A stretch of DNA of 64,000 nt from the NCBI GenBank assembly GCA_020631735.1, contig CM036197.1:46857880-46921879 (forward strand), in the 5' to 3' direction. Positions within the stretch are counted from its first letter, which is position 1. Each line of letters starts with the position of its first letter. Below the pieces are notes generated by a model. That model was given only the letters and a program-made list of their open reading frames with translations, was not told the DNA's origin and ran no database searches. Source of the stretch: Saccharum officinarum (Eukaryota; Streptophyta; Magnoliopsida; Poales; Poaceae). Position numbers and translations under genes: made by a program. Positions 1 through 12,900 of the stretch are shown here, in pieces.

Positions 1-998
1 ATTTGGGTCATTGTGGACCGACTGACAAAGTCATCTCATTTTATTCCAGTTAAGGTGGACTATTCTGCTATAACTTATGCAAGAATTTATATTGCACGAA
101 TCCTGAGTCTTCATGGGGTACCAAAGACCATTGTATCAGATAGAGGTACTCAGTTTGTTAACAAATTTTGGAGACACCTACATGAGTCCCTGGGTACAAA
201 ACTTTTGCATAGTACCGCTTATCATCCACAAACAAGTGGTCAGACTGAAAGGGTCAATCAAATTCTAGAAGACATGTTAAGGTCATGTGCACTTAATTAT
301 TCAGACACTTGGGACGAGTGGTTACCTTTAGCAGAATTCTCCTATAATAATAGTTATCAAGAGAGTATCAAAATGGCACCGTTTGAGGCATTGTATGGCG
401 TAGGTGCAGAACTCCATTGAATTGGTCAGAACCGGGAGAAAGATGGTTTTTCGGTGTTGATCTTGTGAAACAAACAGAAGAAAAAGTTAGGCAGATCCAG
501 AATAATTTGAAAGTGGCTCAGTCCAGGCAAAAGAGTTATGCTGATAAAAGGCGTAGACCTTTGGTATTCCAAGTAGGGGATTATGTTTATCTAAAAGTAT
601 CACCCATGAAAGGAGTTAGCAGATTTGGAGTCAAAGGCAAACTCGCACCACGTTATATTGGTCCTTTTCAAATCATTCAACAATGTGGAAAGGTGGCATA
701 TAAGTTAAAGCTGCCTGAACAACTGTCAGCCGTGCACAATGTATTTCATGTATCACAAATGAAGAAGTGTCTACAAGTACATGATCAAGTGGTTGATGTT
801 GAGGGAGTTGAACTTGAACCGGATTTGACATATTCTGAACATCCTGTCAGAGTTTTGGATCAAAAAGATCGTGTTACCCGAAGTAGAACAACTAAATGGT
901 ACAGAATACAGTGGAATCAACATTCAGAAGAGGAAGCCACCTGGGAAACGGAGGATTATCTGTTAGAGAATTTCCCGGAGTTCTTTGCTTCTATCTAG
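1..998 (+). pseudogene. Ty3/gypsy integrase and chromodomain end of pol (Tekay-like), frameshifted
   Basis: This is the 3' end of a chromovirus pol gene; the rest lies left of the window. The first part reads through the integrase core, with the VSDRGTQF and QTSGQTERVNQ motifs carrying the second catalytic Asp and the catalytic Glu. From about 417 to 998 the frame encodes the integrase C-terminal barrel and a chromodomain ending in ATWETEDYLLENFPEFF. A chromodomain is known to steer integration towards marked chromatin. One base is missing near 399 compared with the copy at about 25410, which shifts the frame between core and tail. The three nonsense codons seen in that other copy are absent here, so apart from the indel this copy is the better preserved. 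The Tekay assignment rests on the long LTR, gag type and chromodomain, not on a tree. Confidence 0.85.
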
Positions 999-1158
999 GT
1001 TGCAATTTCCTCTTTAAACTGTAACCTATCCTTTTAAAATCTTTGTAATGCAGAAAACCCCTACCTGTTTTGTAGACAAGTCTTGGACGTGTTTGCTTGA
1101 CACGTTTCCTTTTCTATTACTTAACTCAAGGCTTTAAATCTCGGGACGAGATTTCTTT

Positions 1159-1170
1159 AAGGGGAAGGGC
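1159..1170 (+). other. Polypurine tract of the left gypsy element
   Basis: AAGGGGAAGGGC lies directly against the TG that opens the LTR at 1171, the expected place for the plus-strand primer. The same tract is found in inverse orientation at 24639-24651. Confidence 0.8.
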
Positions 1171-4100
1171 TGTAACACCCCGGGTGTTATAGTGCTAATT
1201 AATCTGCCATGTCATCATAATGCATTGCAAAGCATCCCTGTTAGGTTAACTTGTTATGCATCAACTAAAACAAGTTTACTTATCTAGGTTGAATGTGTTT
1301 CTCAGTGGTGTGCTCCGAACCCGAAAACCCTAATTTTTAATACCACCGCAAATGCTTAGTCCATGCCCTGCGTAATTTGAGGTGTGCGACTGTGTTGCAC
1401 ACTAGTGTCAAGTGTAGGGTATGAGCTCAAGTACAACCTCTAAAATGAAACTCCAAATTTGAGTTTGAATTGGAGTCCCAAAACTTGTCACGAGTTTTCC
1501 GATTCGAATTCGAATTCAAAATTGGGGAAAAATGTAAAAGAATTTTAAAAGCTAATTGGTCAACCAAGAGTGGCATTTGGTCAACCATGTCATGTTGGTC
1601 CAAATGATGCCCTTGGTGAGGTTTTGATCGCTAAGTAATCACAAATCAAAGTAGCAACAAATTCCAATTTAAAATTCCTCCGAAAACCCTAAATTTCAAA
1701 ACCCTGTTTTACCCTTTTGAAATAATTCAAAATCTAAGCAAAATTTGGGAAAAAGTTCAAAACCAAGTTTGTAGAACTTTTCAAGGGCTACAACTTTGGT
1801 GTTTTGAGTTTTCAAAGTTTTAGTGTAAAATGTGGAGCAATTTTGAAAATAAACAAATTTCAGTTTTGACTCATTTTTGTCCCCAAACTAAGATTTCAAA
1901 ATGGAGGCAGAATTTGAAAAAGTTTTGAACAGCAAAGTTGTAGGTCTGGTCAAGATATACAACTTTGATGTTTGGAGATTTTGAAGTTTCAATATAAAAT
2001 CAAAAGTAATTTCTAAATTACCAAATCTGAAAAATGTGTCCCCTTTTGAATTTAAACTCAAATTTCAAAATCCAGTGAGAATTTGAAAAAGTGTTCAATA
2101 CAAAACTTGTAGAGCTTGAAATTCTGAAGATTTCATAGATTGGAAGTTTTTCAAGTTGTTACATGAATTTGAGAGTAATTTTAGAAAACAGTTTGAAAAT
2201 TCAAAATTTGGGGGTGCTACAGTGCCGCGCCAATGGCGGCCGGCCACCGCGCGGTATGGGCGCCGCGCGAGCCGCCGTGGCCGCCCAGACCCTTCGCGTG
2301 CGGTCGAGAACGCCAGCGCGACGACGCGAGCAGTCCGGCTCTGTAGTCGCGACGCCTTCTATAAATACATGAGTTCACAGTGACGTTTACCATTTTTCGC
2401 CACCGCCGCCACCGCAGCTCCGCCGCTCGCCGCTGCCGCCACCAGGCCATCTCCGGCCACGCCAGTCGCACCAACAGCATCGCCGCATCCTCACGCACCT
2501 CGTGAACCACCCAAGCCAGCTTGACTTCGCCTGGATCACCGCAGCCACCGCCTCCCGTGCTCAACTCCGGCGACTGCCCGCCATCCTCGCCTTACCGTGG
2601 CCAGCCGCCTCCAGTGCCTCTCCGCTTCAACCGATCATGCCTCTGTGATCGTGGTACGCCCCTGATGCTCCTGGCTAGTTAGTTTAAGCTTTGCACCTTT
2701 GTGTCATCGAGTCGTCGGTCACCGTAGTTGCCGAGCCGCCACCGTCGTCGGTGAAGTGTCACCGGAGCTCGAACCGTGGGGCCAATTAGTAAAACGGAGT
2801 CGTGGGAAGGTGTAGTTGGTGTTGGTCGGGTCAGTTGGACGACCGAAGCCCTGGTCACCGGCCGGCCACCGCGCGTAGGTGAGTGAGCACGCGGGAGTGA
2901 GCGAGACACGGGAGGTAGGCGATGACAGGCGGGGTCGGCTGTCAGTGAGAGAAAACGGGAGTGAGCGCGCGCGGGCTGGGCCGCGGTGCTGGCCGCACGG
3001 GCAAGGGCGGGCGCGAGCACGCGGGTCGCGCAAGCGGGCCGCTCAGTGGGCGAGCCGGAAGGAGAGAAGATCGGCCCGAGTTTCGGTTTTTTTTTTCTTT
3101 TTCAAAATTTGAATAGTGCTACTATTTGTTTATTTCATTAAAAATTGTGTAGAGTTCCAAAATTCATGAAAATTTTTGTGTAAGCTTCTCAATGTATAAA
3201 CTATCTAGGAAAAATGTTAAACCTAAATTGATTACTTTGTGCAGTAGAATTAATTAGTTCTAATAAAGATTAAATGCAACTTCCATGAATTTTAATAATT
3301 AATTTATTAATCCAAAAATGATGAAATTTATTATGACACTGTTATAAATCATTCTTAATCCATAGAAAAAGTTTGAGCTTGATTAGGTAAAATTTGATTA
3401 ACTTCTAATTATGTCCTAATTATTTAAATAATAAATAAATGTTAATTTGAGAACTTTAAGAGTTGTGTGCCTTTTGATTGAGTGATGTCCTTAGGTCACT
3501 ACTCTTTTGTGATCTTTGGCACCTTAATTCTTGATTGAGCTCGTTAGTAACTTGTTAGGTTAAAAGCTGGTATCGCTGGAATCGTCGCTACTAGTTAGTA
3601 GGTTTTCAGTTTGCGACTGTACGCGAGGGAAGTTGTACTCCATCGTAACTCGTAGCATGTTATCATCAAGCATCATGTTTATCGTCGAGCATCATGTTAA
3701 AGCATGTTATGTGTTCGTGTAGTCTCCGCTTTCGAAGAAGTCGAAGCCGTCGAGCCAGTCTCCGGAGAAGAGCGATCGTCGGTGGGTTTCGGACCTGACG
3801 TTGGAGTTCTCGGGTCTGAGTCAGTCGTCGTGTCCGAACAAGGCAAGCCCCGGTGCATTTAAACCCTACCTTGAATTTTACAAATGTTTTATTATTTATA
3901 ATATGGTTTACTGCATTAAGTAATTAGGAGTTGAGTGATAACCAATTGCTGCATTATCATCCTTGATTATTGTGATATCAACCTTGATACCTGTTTTACG
4001 GAAAATGCGTAGTATGCTTCGCTATGCTTAGAAGTTAAGCTTTTAAATGTAATGTTTATATAGCCATGACGGCATATTGAATGAATATTGAAATATGAGA

Positions 4101-5223
4101 ATGAACTTGAAAGATCGGGCGGTGGTTTGGCCACTGCTAACATGCATTGGGAAAGAAGTCTCAATGTAGTGTTTCCGCCTTGTCAGTTAAGGTTCGTTCG
4201 TTGTAAGCCTGTTGTGTTCAAGACTTTGCAACTAGCTTCATGCCTTGGTAAGCCCAAAATGTTGGTGATTCATTACGAGAACGTCTAACCTCGCACTGGG
4301 AGTGGAGAGATGGCGAGAGTAGCGTGTACCCTCGGGGCTAGAATTTGGTCGGGTTCGAAGAGTACTGTACTCTCGGGTGGCGATGGACACGTTCTGGTTT
4401 TGGGAGATCTAAATGAGGGTTGATATATGCAAGATTCGGTTCTACATATGTCGTGAGGTTAGGGATCCCAGCTGGGTATAATCGGTTCGAATCGTCGTTG
4501 CTCCTCGTTATGGAGACTTGATCACCTGACTTGCATCGTAGTTAAGAACTGAATAAAAGAAAGAATGAGAAAGGTTTTGATGATAATTATTTTGATCTAG
4601 ATTAGGATCACTTAGATTTGGTTAATGAACCATCAATGGTAAAAGTAAAATGTTGAAGATAAGGATCTACTTTAGTAAGCTTTTCTGCAAAGGAAAATCT
4701 TGATTCTAGAATACCCGTACCTTGATTCCCTAAAGCTAGCATGCCCTTGGAGTCTTTGTCTTAGTCGGGTAAGTCTTGTTGAGTACCCTCAAGTACTCAG
4801 GTTTGTTAACCCCTTATTGCAGGTGCGGTTCATGAACAAGTCTGCTTCGAGCCTTGTTGCATGACCGTCGTGGTTGAAGAAAGCGACGACGAGTAGACTG
4901 TGTGGCCTTTAGGCAAGGCATCTCACTTGTGTGTTGTAATAAAGTTAATACCGATACTTCTCTACTACTGGTTGTAATAATGTTACATAAGGTTTGAAGT
5001 TTGAAAACTGGTTTGTAAACCTATATTATTGTAAGACTTCCGCTACGTTACTCTGTTGAATATTTTGAATAAACTGTTGTAATATTGCAATACTCCTGTG
5101 ATTGGATCCTGTTCGGAGGAAAGCAGGCCTTTTAAGTTATGGTGAACATAAGTACGGCCATCAGAGGTCATTATGGCAATGACGGGTACTTGTGGGCCAT
5201 CATAATTAGGAGGTTCTGTGACA
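1171..5223 (+). repeat. 3' LTR of Tekay-like gypsy element, 4.05 kb
   Basis: The LTR opens with TGTAACACCCCGGGTG right after the polypurine tract and closes with GTTCTGTGACA, giving TG...CA ends. Its first 1.1 kb is AT-rich with runs like AATTTGAAAA. A GC-rich block at about 2220-3080 surrounds a TATA box, so U3 is roughly 1171-2390. The remaining U5-like part is moderately AT-rich. It matches the LTRs at 20554-24638 and 30353-34059. The long open frames within it (for example 2156-2564 and 2679-3112) are by-products of GC-rich sequence and are not counted as genes. Directly after the LTR comes GCGAG, the inner half of a target duplication whose partner is outside the window. Confidence 0.9.
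2360..2367 (+). promoter_or_regulatory. TATA box of the LTR promoter
   Basis: TATAAATA lies between a GC-rich U3 end and a C-rich leader and is conserved at the same place in the other two LTR copies. It is the likely start signal for the element's RNA. Confidence 0.65.
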
Positions 5224-6053
5224 GCGAGGTGGAGACGGCGTCGCATGGTGGAATAAGGTACTCACGGCCTTCTCCCACCTCGTCTTCACTTTCTTTGGTG
5301 CTGGCGATGGGCCGGTGAGGTCGGATTCCTCTGGATCTGAAGTCCGTGTTCGAGATCCAGATCCGCTGGTTTCTTTTCTGGAATCTTGCCGGCGGTTTCT
5401 TGTAGTCTCAGTTGGCCGCTGGTGATTTTGATGCTCCTAAGCGCCGTCGGAGAATGTTGGAGTGGTAGATCTGCTGAGGTCGTCGGCGATTTTGCAGCTC
5501 CTTCCTTCGGTGGTGCTTCTTGGAGAACAAGGGTAGAGCTTGGCAGATCTGGATTTACATGTGTTCTGGATCCTGGCGGGTTCTTCCTTTCTCCATCTCC
5601 AGACTTTATCGACGTTTGTCTGGTGAAGTCTCTTGGGATGTTTGTTGACCAGTTTGGGAGATCGGGTTGTCCCACCGATTCTGGTGGTTTGCATCTCCTT
5701 CTGGGTGTCCTCTGCTCCGGCGTGTTGGAGTTCATGCTGTTCGTGGCGTCGGACCTCTTCGATACCGTGAGGTGATGGTCGTAGGCATCTTCTTCGGCCT
5801 GTTCGTTCAACGTTTACACGGCATGTTGGATTTCCCGACATGCTACTCTTGGTGCCACTCCAAAACTTTGATGATGCTTCGTCGGGATGGTGGTCGGCCT
5901 CTGGGCATCTTCTCCGGCTGCCGGCGACGAGCTCGACCGGAGTTCCTTACAAGGGCTTGTTGTAATTTCCTTTTCTTTCAAGGATGTCTTTGTAAGGTGT
6001 GTGATGTAAACTATCAGATATTTCTATGAAATATAACCCGGTTTCTCAAAAAA
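5224..6053 (+). mobile_element. LINE-like 3' tail ending in poly(A)
   Basis: The segment follows the LTR directly and ends in ATGAAATATAACCCGGTTTCTC plus a run of A at about 6046-6053, the kind of end many grass LINEs have. No reverse transcriptase or endonuclease is readable, so it would be a 5'-truncated copy into which the gypsy element inserted. In the inverted copy (19722-20553) a 298-codon open frame spans this segment and the LTR end; here the same frame is broken by one-base deletions. I take that frame to be chance or a decayed LINE remnant. Class assignment is inferred from the tail only. Confidence 0.5.
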
Positions 6054-6713
6054 AAGAACCTTTTCTCTAGCTTTTATATTCCAGTATCAGCTTCTGTTTA
6101 TATTCCAGGATCTCTTGATACTGGGAAGTACAAAGCTGCAGATCTCTTGCTTCTTCTTCTTCTTATTATATTCTAGGACCAATTTTTTAATAAAAAATAT
6201 TCTAGGATCTCTTGCCTGCGAGGCTATTCGCGAGGTTTTGTTTCTAGGACGTCACAAAAGCTGATAAGTAGTAAGAACTTTGAACTTTCAAAAAATAAGT
6301 TAAGAACTTTTACCTTTTGTATTACACACACCGTAGGGGCCTGGCTCCTCCTGACTCTTTTTTAATAAAAAAAGGTGATACAGATGCCAACAGTACGTTG
6401 TGTGCACATAGCTATGTTCATTTGTCTTATGAGTCGTACCTTTTCAGCGAACGGACAATATTTTTCTCTCACAACAAATCAGCGAACAGTACTTTTAGCC
6501 TTGGCTTTTCAGCGAAGCGAACAAGAAGCACCGTTCCAAAAAAAAGATAAATAAATAACCTTTTCTCTTGTTTTTTTCCCAATACTCACGAGGAGCCGTG
6601 CAAATTGCCGACGCAATGCCCAAATTATTCCCAACACGTGATTTAGCTCATGCCATGCGTCCATGTCTGTGTGACCCATGATCATTGTGGTACGTACTGG
6701 TACATGAACAGAA
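6054..6713. other. Unassigned repeat-rich stretch up to the gap
   Basis: No gene is visible. It contains a CTT-rich run near 6151-6170 and, at about 6440-6530, a degenerate segment with the words GAACAGTACTTTTAGCC and TTTCTCTCACAAC, also seen in a small MITE at 44937-45049. The last 110 bases match 19053-19165 in inverse orientation up to the first N. Confidence 0.5.
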
Positions 6714-6813
6714 NNNNNNNNNNNNNNNNNNNNNNNNNNNNNNNNNNNNNNNNNNNNNNNNNNNNNNNNNNNNNNNNNNNNNNNNNNNNNNNNNNNNNNN
6801 NNNNNNNNNNNNN
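6714..6813. other. Assembly gap of exactly 100 N
   Basis: A round 100 N usually means a join of unknown size. It separates an inverted copy of contig 2 on the left from the middle of the REC1-like gene on the right, so neither the order nor the orientation of the two contigs is supported by sequence. Confidence 0.97.
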
Positions 6814-6945
6814 AAAAAACACACAAACTTATTTAGTAAATAAATAAATAATTTCGCTAAACAAAATGTGGACATAATTTTAGCAACAAGCAGTTAAAAT
6901 AATGAAAAAGACACAAAAGTTGAAAAAAAAAAGACCATATTGCAC

Positions 6946-9900
6946 CTTTGTTCCATAGCTCACAGCATCATCTAATTTTCCTTTATCCAGTGCCATCTTT
7001 GATGATTCCAGCAAGTTTCGGCCATCAATAGATGAGTAGACCACATGCTGAAACAGAACACAACAAATAAGCAATGGAATCAATAATTTATCCGAGAAAC
7101 AGACAATAGGAGTTTCCTAAGTTTTAGTAACGTACTACCTTGCATACAGGAACAATGCTGACAATGTCAGATTTGTCGAATGGGTTAGGGCTATTCATAT
7201 CATAATCTCTTGCAACTAACTCCAGTCCAACCTGAGCAACAAACCATATTAGTATGTCTGTTTGGAATAGAGACTAGAATGTTCCCATAATTCACTACAC
7301 TACCCATACCTTGCTGCAAAGCCCTCTCAGAATGATAAATTTCCGTAAGTGTGCAAATTCATCTTTCAGTTTCCAGCAGAATCTTTTTGAAAGGAAGCTC
7401 TCTACCCATTTCAATCGCAAATCATTGTCAATATGGGCATCTGTGTCAGCACCATTTTCAAGTCTGGGAGATCCAAGTAATATGTTTAGAGTTTCAGCTA
7501 TAGCTGCAGACATATTTTGCATGTCATCAACAGCAGCAATAACAGCTCGGATGATGTGCTTAAAGGATCTTATAACCATTTCATGAATGCATATAGACTG
7601 GATGTGTGGGAGCTTTGCTGCTAGCTCTACCTGATTAATTTTAAAGAAACAATGTCAGATTATTATGCAACTTTGTCCAAATATGGTGGGGAAAACATTT
7701 AAGCATAAAATTTACACCCACCACACGGCCTAAAGAGGACAAATTAAGTCCCCTTGTATGCATGAAATCGGTCATGGTTCTTCCATCCACAGGAGAAAGC
7801 TCAAGGGACGCAAAATCAGCCACCTGTGTGAAATGCATTCCAAGGAAAAAATGAATTAAGCACTACAGGAATAAAACATCCAAGATCATATATGCTGACC
7901 AATGACTACTCTAAAAAATATCGAGTAAACTAACTCAACATCCAGTACCATAACAAGAGTTTTTTATAGGGTAATTAAAGAACAAAACAGGACAAGATAA
8001 CTGAAGTAGCGATGTTGCTACACGTGAGTCAAAACTTTAAAGAAAGTTACCAAATAGCTAAGACAAGGCTTACCAGCTTTGGGAGTGCAGTATCATCATA
8101 GAAATTATGGGCCATCTTTGTGAGCTCATCGAGGGACTGGATCAAGAAATGATAAAATGAGGATACGAAATAACAAAGGTTAACCAACATGTTCTTGGTG
8201 AGCTCTTCTATTCCTACATCACAGACTTTAACACAAGACTTCCTATAAAAGGAAAAAAGTTGTTGAATAAATTGCTTGCTATGTTGACCGAAAGTAAATT
8301 TGCATTAAAAACCTCATCAAAACATGAATAAACTTTTCATGTCAGAACATATCATTGATTGTGTTTGAATGTTCTAAAATAACTAGCTTTCAAATTAATG
8401 AAATGGTTTTCAAAATTCTAAAATAACTCTGTGAACTTGCTTCTTTTTAAAGAACTACGGTATGGGAGGCCCCTATTCTTACAACAACAACAACAACAAC
8501 AACATAGCCTTTTGTCCCAAGCAAGTTGGGGGTAGGCTAGAGATGAAACCCAAAAGAGACGATAATCAGGGAGACACATAAAGGGACATAAATGGCACAA
8601 GACAGAAAGAGATCACGGTTCAGGCACGTTGATTGCCAGTCTCCAAGCGCTCCTGTCCATAGCTAAATCCTTAGAGATATTCCACTCCTTAAGGTCTCTC
8701 TTAACGGACTCGTCCCAAGTTAGTTTAGGTCAACCTCTACCGCTCTTTACATTATCGGCCCGCTTTAAAACCCCACTACGCACTGGCGCCTCAGGAGGCC
8801 TCCGTTGAACATGTCCAAACCATCTCAACCGATGTTGAATCAATTTCTCCTCAATTGGTGCCACTCCAACCCTATCCCGAATATCGTCGTTCCGGACTCT
8901 ATCCCTCCTTGTGTGCCCACAACACCAACGCAACATACGCATCTCTGCTACACTCAATTGCTGGACATGTCGTCTTTTTGTAGACCAACACTCAGCACCG
9001 TATAACATCGCCGATATTAATAATAGTAGAATAGAAATAATGTACAAGCATTGTTAGAGAGAATTTACAAGCCAATCAGAAGTGTACTTCTAACCATATT
9101 AAAACAAAATTTCTAAGAGAGTGAAATTGCATAATAAAACCACCTTTTCATGAAGGCCAGCTCCCAAACTCTTCAAGCGAGAGAAAGCATCCTCTGATAT
9201 TAACTCGCTTATATCAGCCCACTTATTCGTTTCATCAACAGCTATATCTGATATTTGCGTACCATTCATTGACGAGCAGTTACTGTTGCATTCTTCCTTC
9301 TCAGAACTGGAGCCTTCAATGTTGCATTCTTTCTTTTTAATTTTCCTTAATTGTTCAAAATGCTTTCCAAGACCTTTGACAGTTGGTTCTTTCTCAGCCT
9401 TTGTTGCATTTCCCTTACCATTCTCAGACGCTGGAGAATCCTTTTTCTGCAACTGTTGCAGCCAGGAGGACCCAAGTTCCCATCTGATAATCCTAGAATT
9501 TATGCTAGGCATGCTATCCAGCTTTATCAAGCTGTCCTTGAGTATTTTACGTGCCAGTTTCCTTGCGGGGTTACTAGCATGTGACTTTGGGCTAGGGCGC
9601 TGATTACCAACAGCAGTTTCTGGATGGATAACTCTCGGGAGTGGTATCCTTAGACTGGAAAAAGAAAAAAAGGGAAAAGGTGTTGTTAATAGATTGATGT
9701 TGAGTATTTCGGTGAGAAAACATAATGTGTATTAAAGCAACATTTTTCTCTAGGGATGAGCAATCAAGATCACAGAAGCCATTACTAAGCAAGTAAAATT
9801 ACATGAGAGTACACATCAAACCTGTTAACATTCAAGGCGTTAGAACCTCCATCCGGATGGTCATGTACATCAATGTTCAGCATTCCATCAAAATTATCAG

Positions 9901-12900
9901 AGATGTCATTTGATTGTTTAACATCATTAGTGTCCTTTGCACGTCCAGAAACCTTCACAATTGCCGTATATCCACAATGCTTGACAATCACCACCCCGAG
10001 TGTCGAAGAATCCTGGGTGGAAATATATGACAGACATTGGATTTTGATTGTAATCCCCTAAAATGAGAAAGGGTAAAAGTGGCAAGTGCAAGGCATCACC
10101 TTAACAACAACATTTTCATCAGAAGTTAAACCTTTCAGAAGATTCCTTTGTGCAATATCCATAGCACCCGTTTGACAGAAGGCAACACCATCAACCTTGT
10201 CCTCCACCTTTGAACTAGCATCAGCCACATCCTTCTTCACCATTATATTCATGTCACCAATACGTTCCTCAAATACGTTTGAACCATGCGTACCACTACG
10301 TGGACCCATTGAGTTCATAGACTGATCAATGAGTCGCCTTATTGTTGATGCAGATCTAAAAATTGCTGTATCTACAAACAGATTGTGTAAAAGAAAAGCT
10401 TTCCGGTCTCTGATCACCCGTTCTTCCTCAGTTTTGCATGGCATTCTAGCCAAAACAGAAAACTCTCTTGACCACCGTCTGCGGTCATATTTTCCATCAC
10501 GCCCACAGCCACCCCCATTTCCACCCCAATTCTCATCCTCGACTGGTAGTGCTGGGCACTTTGTGGCGGAGTCAACATATATTGGAGGAATAAGCCATGT
10601 GTTTGCACGGAATCCATAAGGCAAATTCCCAAACTGCAGATGCATAAAAGGTTATTCTCACCAAAAGTTCTTGAACTACGTCATTCAATTCAATATTTTG
10701 AAAATAAAAAACAATGGCAAAGCATATTCACTATTATAACCTTGTTGTGTTCCACAAAAGCTTTCATCAATGCCTCATATGCCTGTGGAAAATGAATGAT
10801 AACTGCCAGTCATATATTTTACCAGGACAGATAAAAACATGAAGTAAAGAGAGCTAAGCACAGAAGATAATGAAGATTTAAGATTCAAGGTTACTAACAT
10901 TAGCAAACGCATTGCTGAGCTGTTGCAGCAGGTCCACCAGGGAGTGGCTTACGTTGTGCCGCTTCCCTGCCAAGTAGAAACCCTTAACTGAAGCAACTAT
11001 GTGCAGAAGCTTCCCGTTGCAAACCTTCACCTGGGCACAGATGAACTCCTTCATTAGGCGTATGTTCATACCAACGCGCCTAAATTAGCTATTTCAAGGT
11101 TGCAATTCAACTCAAAATGCAAATTAAATGGAATAGCTACTACACCAATGCGAACGAATTCCAATTTCGCTAGTATATTCAAGTGTGTGCATGAGAACTC
11201 ACCTCGAGTTCGAAGTAATCGCCTTCCTGAGAAGCGCCATTCGCCTCCTTCCTCCTGATAACTGCAGAAACAACGCACGCACCTCGCGTCAGATTAAGAC
11301 AGCACAGACCACGAAATGCGGAAACGGAATACCTCATCGGCGTAGTAGGGAGGATCCTCACAGTGGACAGGCGGGGTGAGATGTGCGAAGGAGAAGAAGT
11401 CGTAGAACTCCCCCAGCTTCGGCGGCGGTTGGATGGCGGCCATGTCGTGCGCCTCCGATATCGGCGGCGCGGCCTCGCCGCCGCCGACGCCATGGGCCCC
11501 GGTCGAGGCGGGTGCGGGAGGGGAGGGCGGTGTCGCGGGGCGCCCGTGCTTGGACGACTTGCGCTTGGCGGCGCCGTCCCGGGGCCTGGCGAACGCGGTG
11601 GTGCAGGCGAGGATGTCCAGCAGCCGGCGGACGTGCGCCTCCGCCTGCTCCGCCGTCGCGTACTCCTCTGCAAACAAGCCGTTGGGCTCAATTAGAATCA
11701 ACAGGCCCAATTGGGTGGTGGTTGTGCATTGCTGAGGTATGGGCCTTTACTTGGGACCCAAACCTGCATTTAGAGCCCATGAGATAGCAACTTCTTTTCT
11801 TGTTGGAAAGGATGATCGTTAGCACATCTCATGCAAAGTTAATTTCAGACAAATTAAATCAGAAAAAAAATCTTGTGCTTGTAGTATCCATGCATAATTC
11901 AGGGTTTTAGAATAATGGGTAAATTATATTTATTAATAATCAAATCTGAAGCTAACCAATGATCTCAAGAAATTTAGGTCTCTAAACAGCACTGTCGGAC
12001 ACAAGTAATCAGAACGGCTGTCGATGACCTGTACAGTGCACAAACCCAAAATTGCATCACCACACATCATTTGTGTGACTTTGACAGGTGATGCACCCGC
12101 AGTCCAGCACCACGTGGAGTATATAGGGCTTGTTTAGTTGGTGAAAAAGTTTGGGTTCGGCTACTATAGCACTTTTCGTTTTATTTGGCAATTTGTGTCT
12201 AATCATGGATTAATTAGGCTCAAAAGATTTGTCTCGTGATTTACAACTAAACTGTGTAATTAGTTTTTTCTTTCGTCTACATTTAGTACTCCATGCATGT
12301 GCCGCAAGATTTGATGTGACAGGTACTGTAGCACTTTTTGGGTTCCTTTTTGGGAACTAAACAGGCTCATGTAATGTCACTGCAGCCTGTCTGGTTGTCT
12401 GAGGCTGTGTTTAGTTGAGAAAATTTGGGTAAAAAGTTACTGTAGCATTTTCGTTGTTATTTGGTAAAATTTGTCCAACCATGGATTAATTAGACTCAAA
12501 AGATTCGTTTCAAACTTTACAGACAAACTATGCAATTAGTTATTTTTTTACCTACATTTAATGCTTCATGCATGCGTCTAAATATTCGATGTGACGAGTG
12601 GAAGAGGAAATATTTTGGGTACGCATGACAAGTGAACGCGGCCTGAACACCTAAAAATACCCGTGGAGTTAACCAAAGCACCCACCGCAGATTCCAAGAG
12701 GCGTGGCTTTGTCCCCTACTCCCGTACGAGGCAGAATGGGACAAGAACTAGGGCGCCCTTGACCGAGCAAACAACTGCAACTTGCACGCTGAACTTGGCA
12801 GAGCACCAGACTAGAGCGCCATTGTTTCGTTGGAATCGTCGTGGCTGGACAGGGACCCTGGTCCCGTTTCCATCTACCTCGCGCATGCATTCTGCATTCA

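Larger units (their letters stand above)
1..6713. repeat. Left arm of a large inverted duplication
   Basis: The whole of contig 1 in this window reappears as its reverse complement at 19053-25810. Position 1 pairs with 25810 and position 6713, the last base before the N gap, pairs with 19053. The pairing crosses integrase, LTR, the LTR/LINE junction and the LINE-like tail, so both arms carry the same insertion. Differences are scattered substitutions plus many one-base deletions in this arm inside short homopolymers. The arm either continues into the gap or was cut there. Confidence 0.93.

Noticed and set aside
6509..6875. Open frames running through the N gap
   Set aside because: They consist largely of unknown residues across a gap.
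11333..11361. Alternative REC1 exon 5 donor at 11333
   Set aside because: It keeps the frame locally but puts exon 6 out of frame; the donor at 11362 joins to exon 6 in frame and gives family-like text.
11179..11787. Overlapping frames on both strands around REC1 exon 5
   Set aside because: Only the spliced minus-strand frame continues a known protein; the others are shadows of GC-rich coding sequence.
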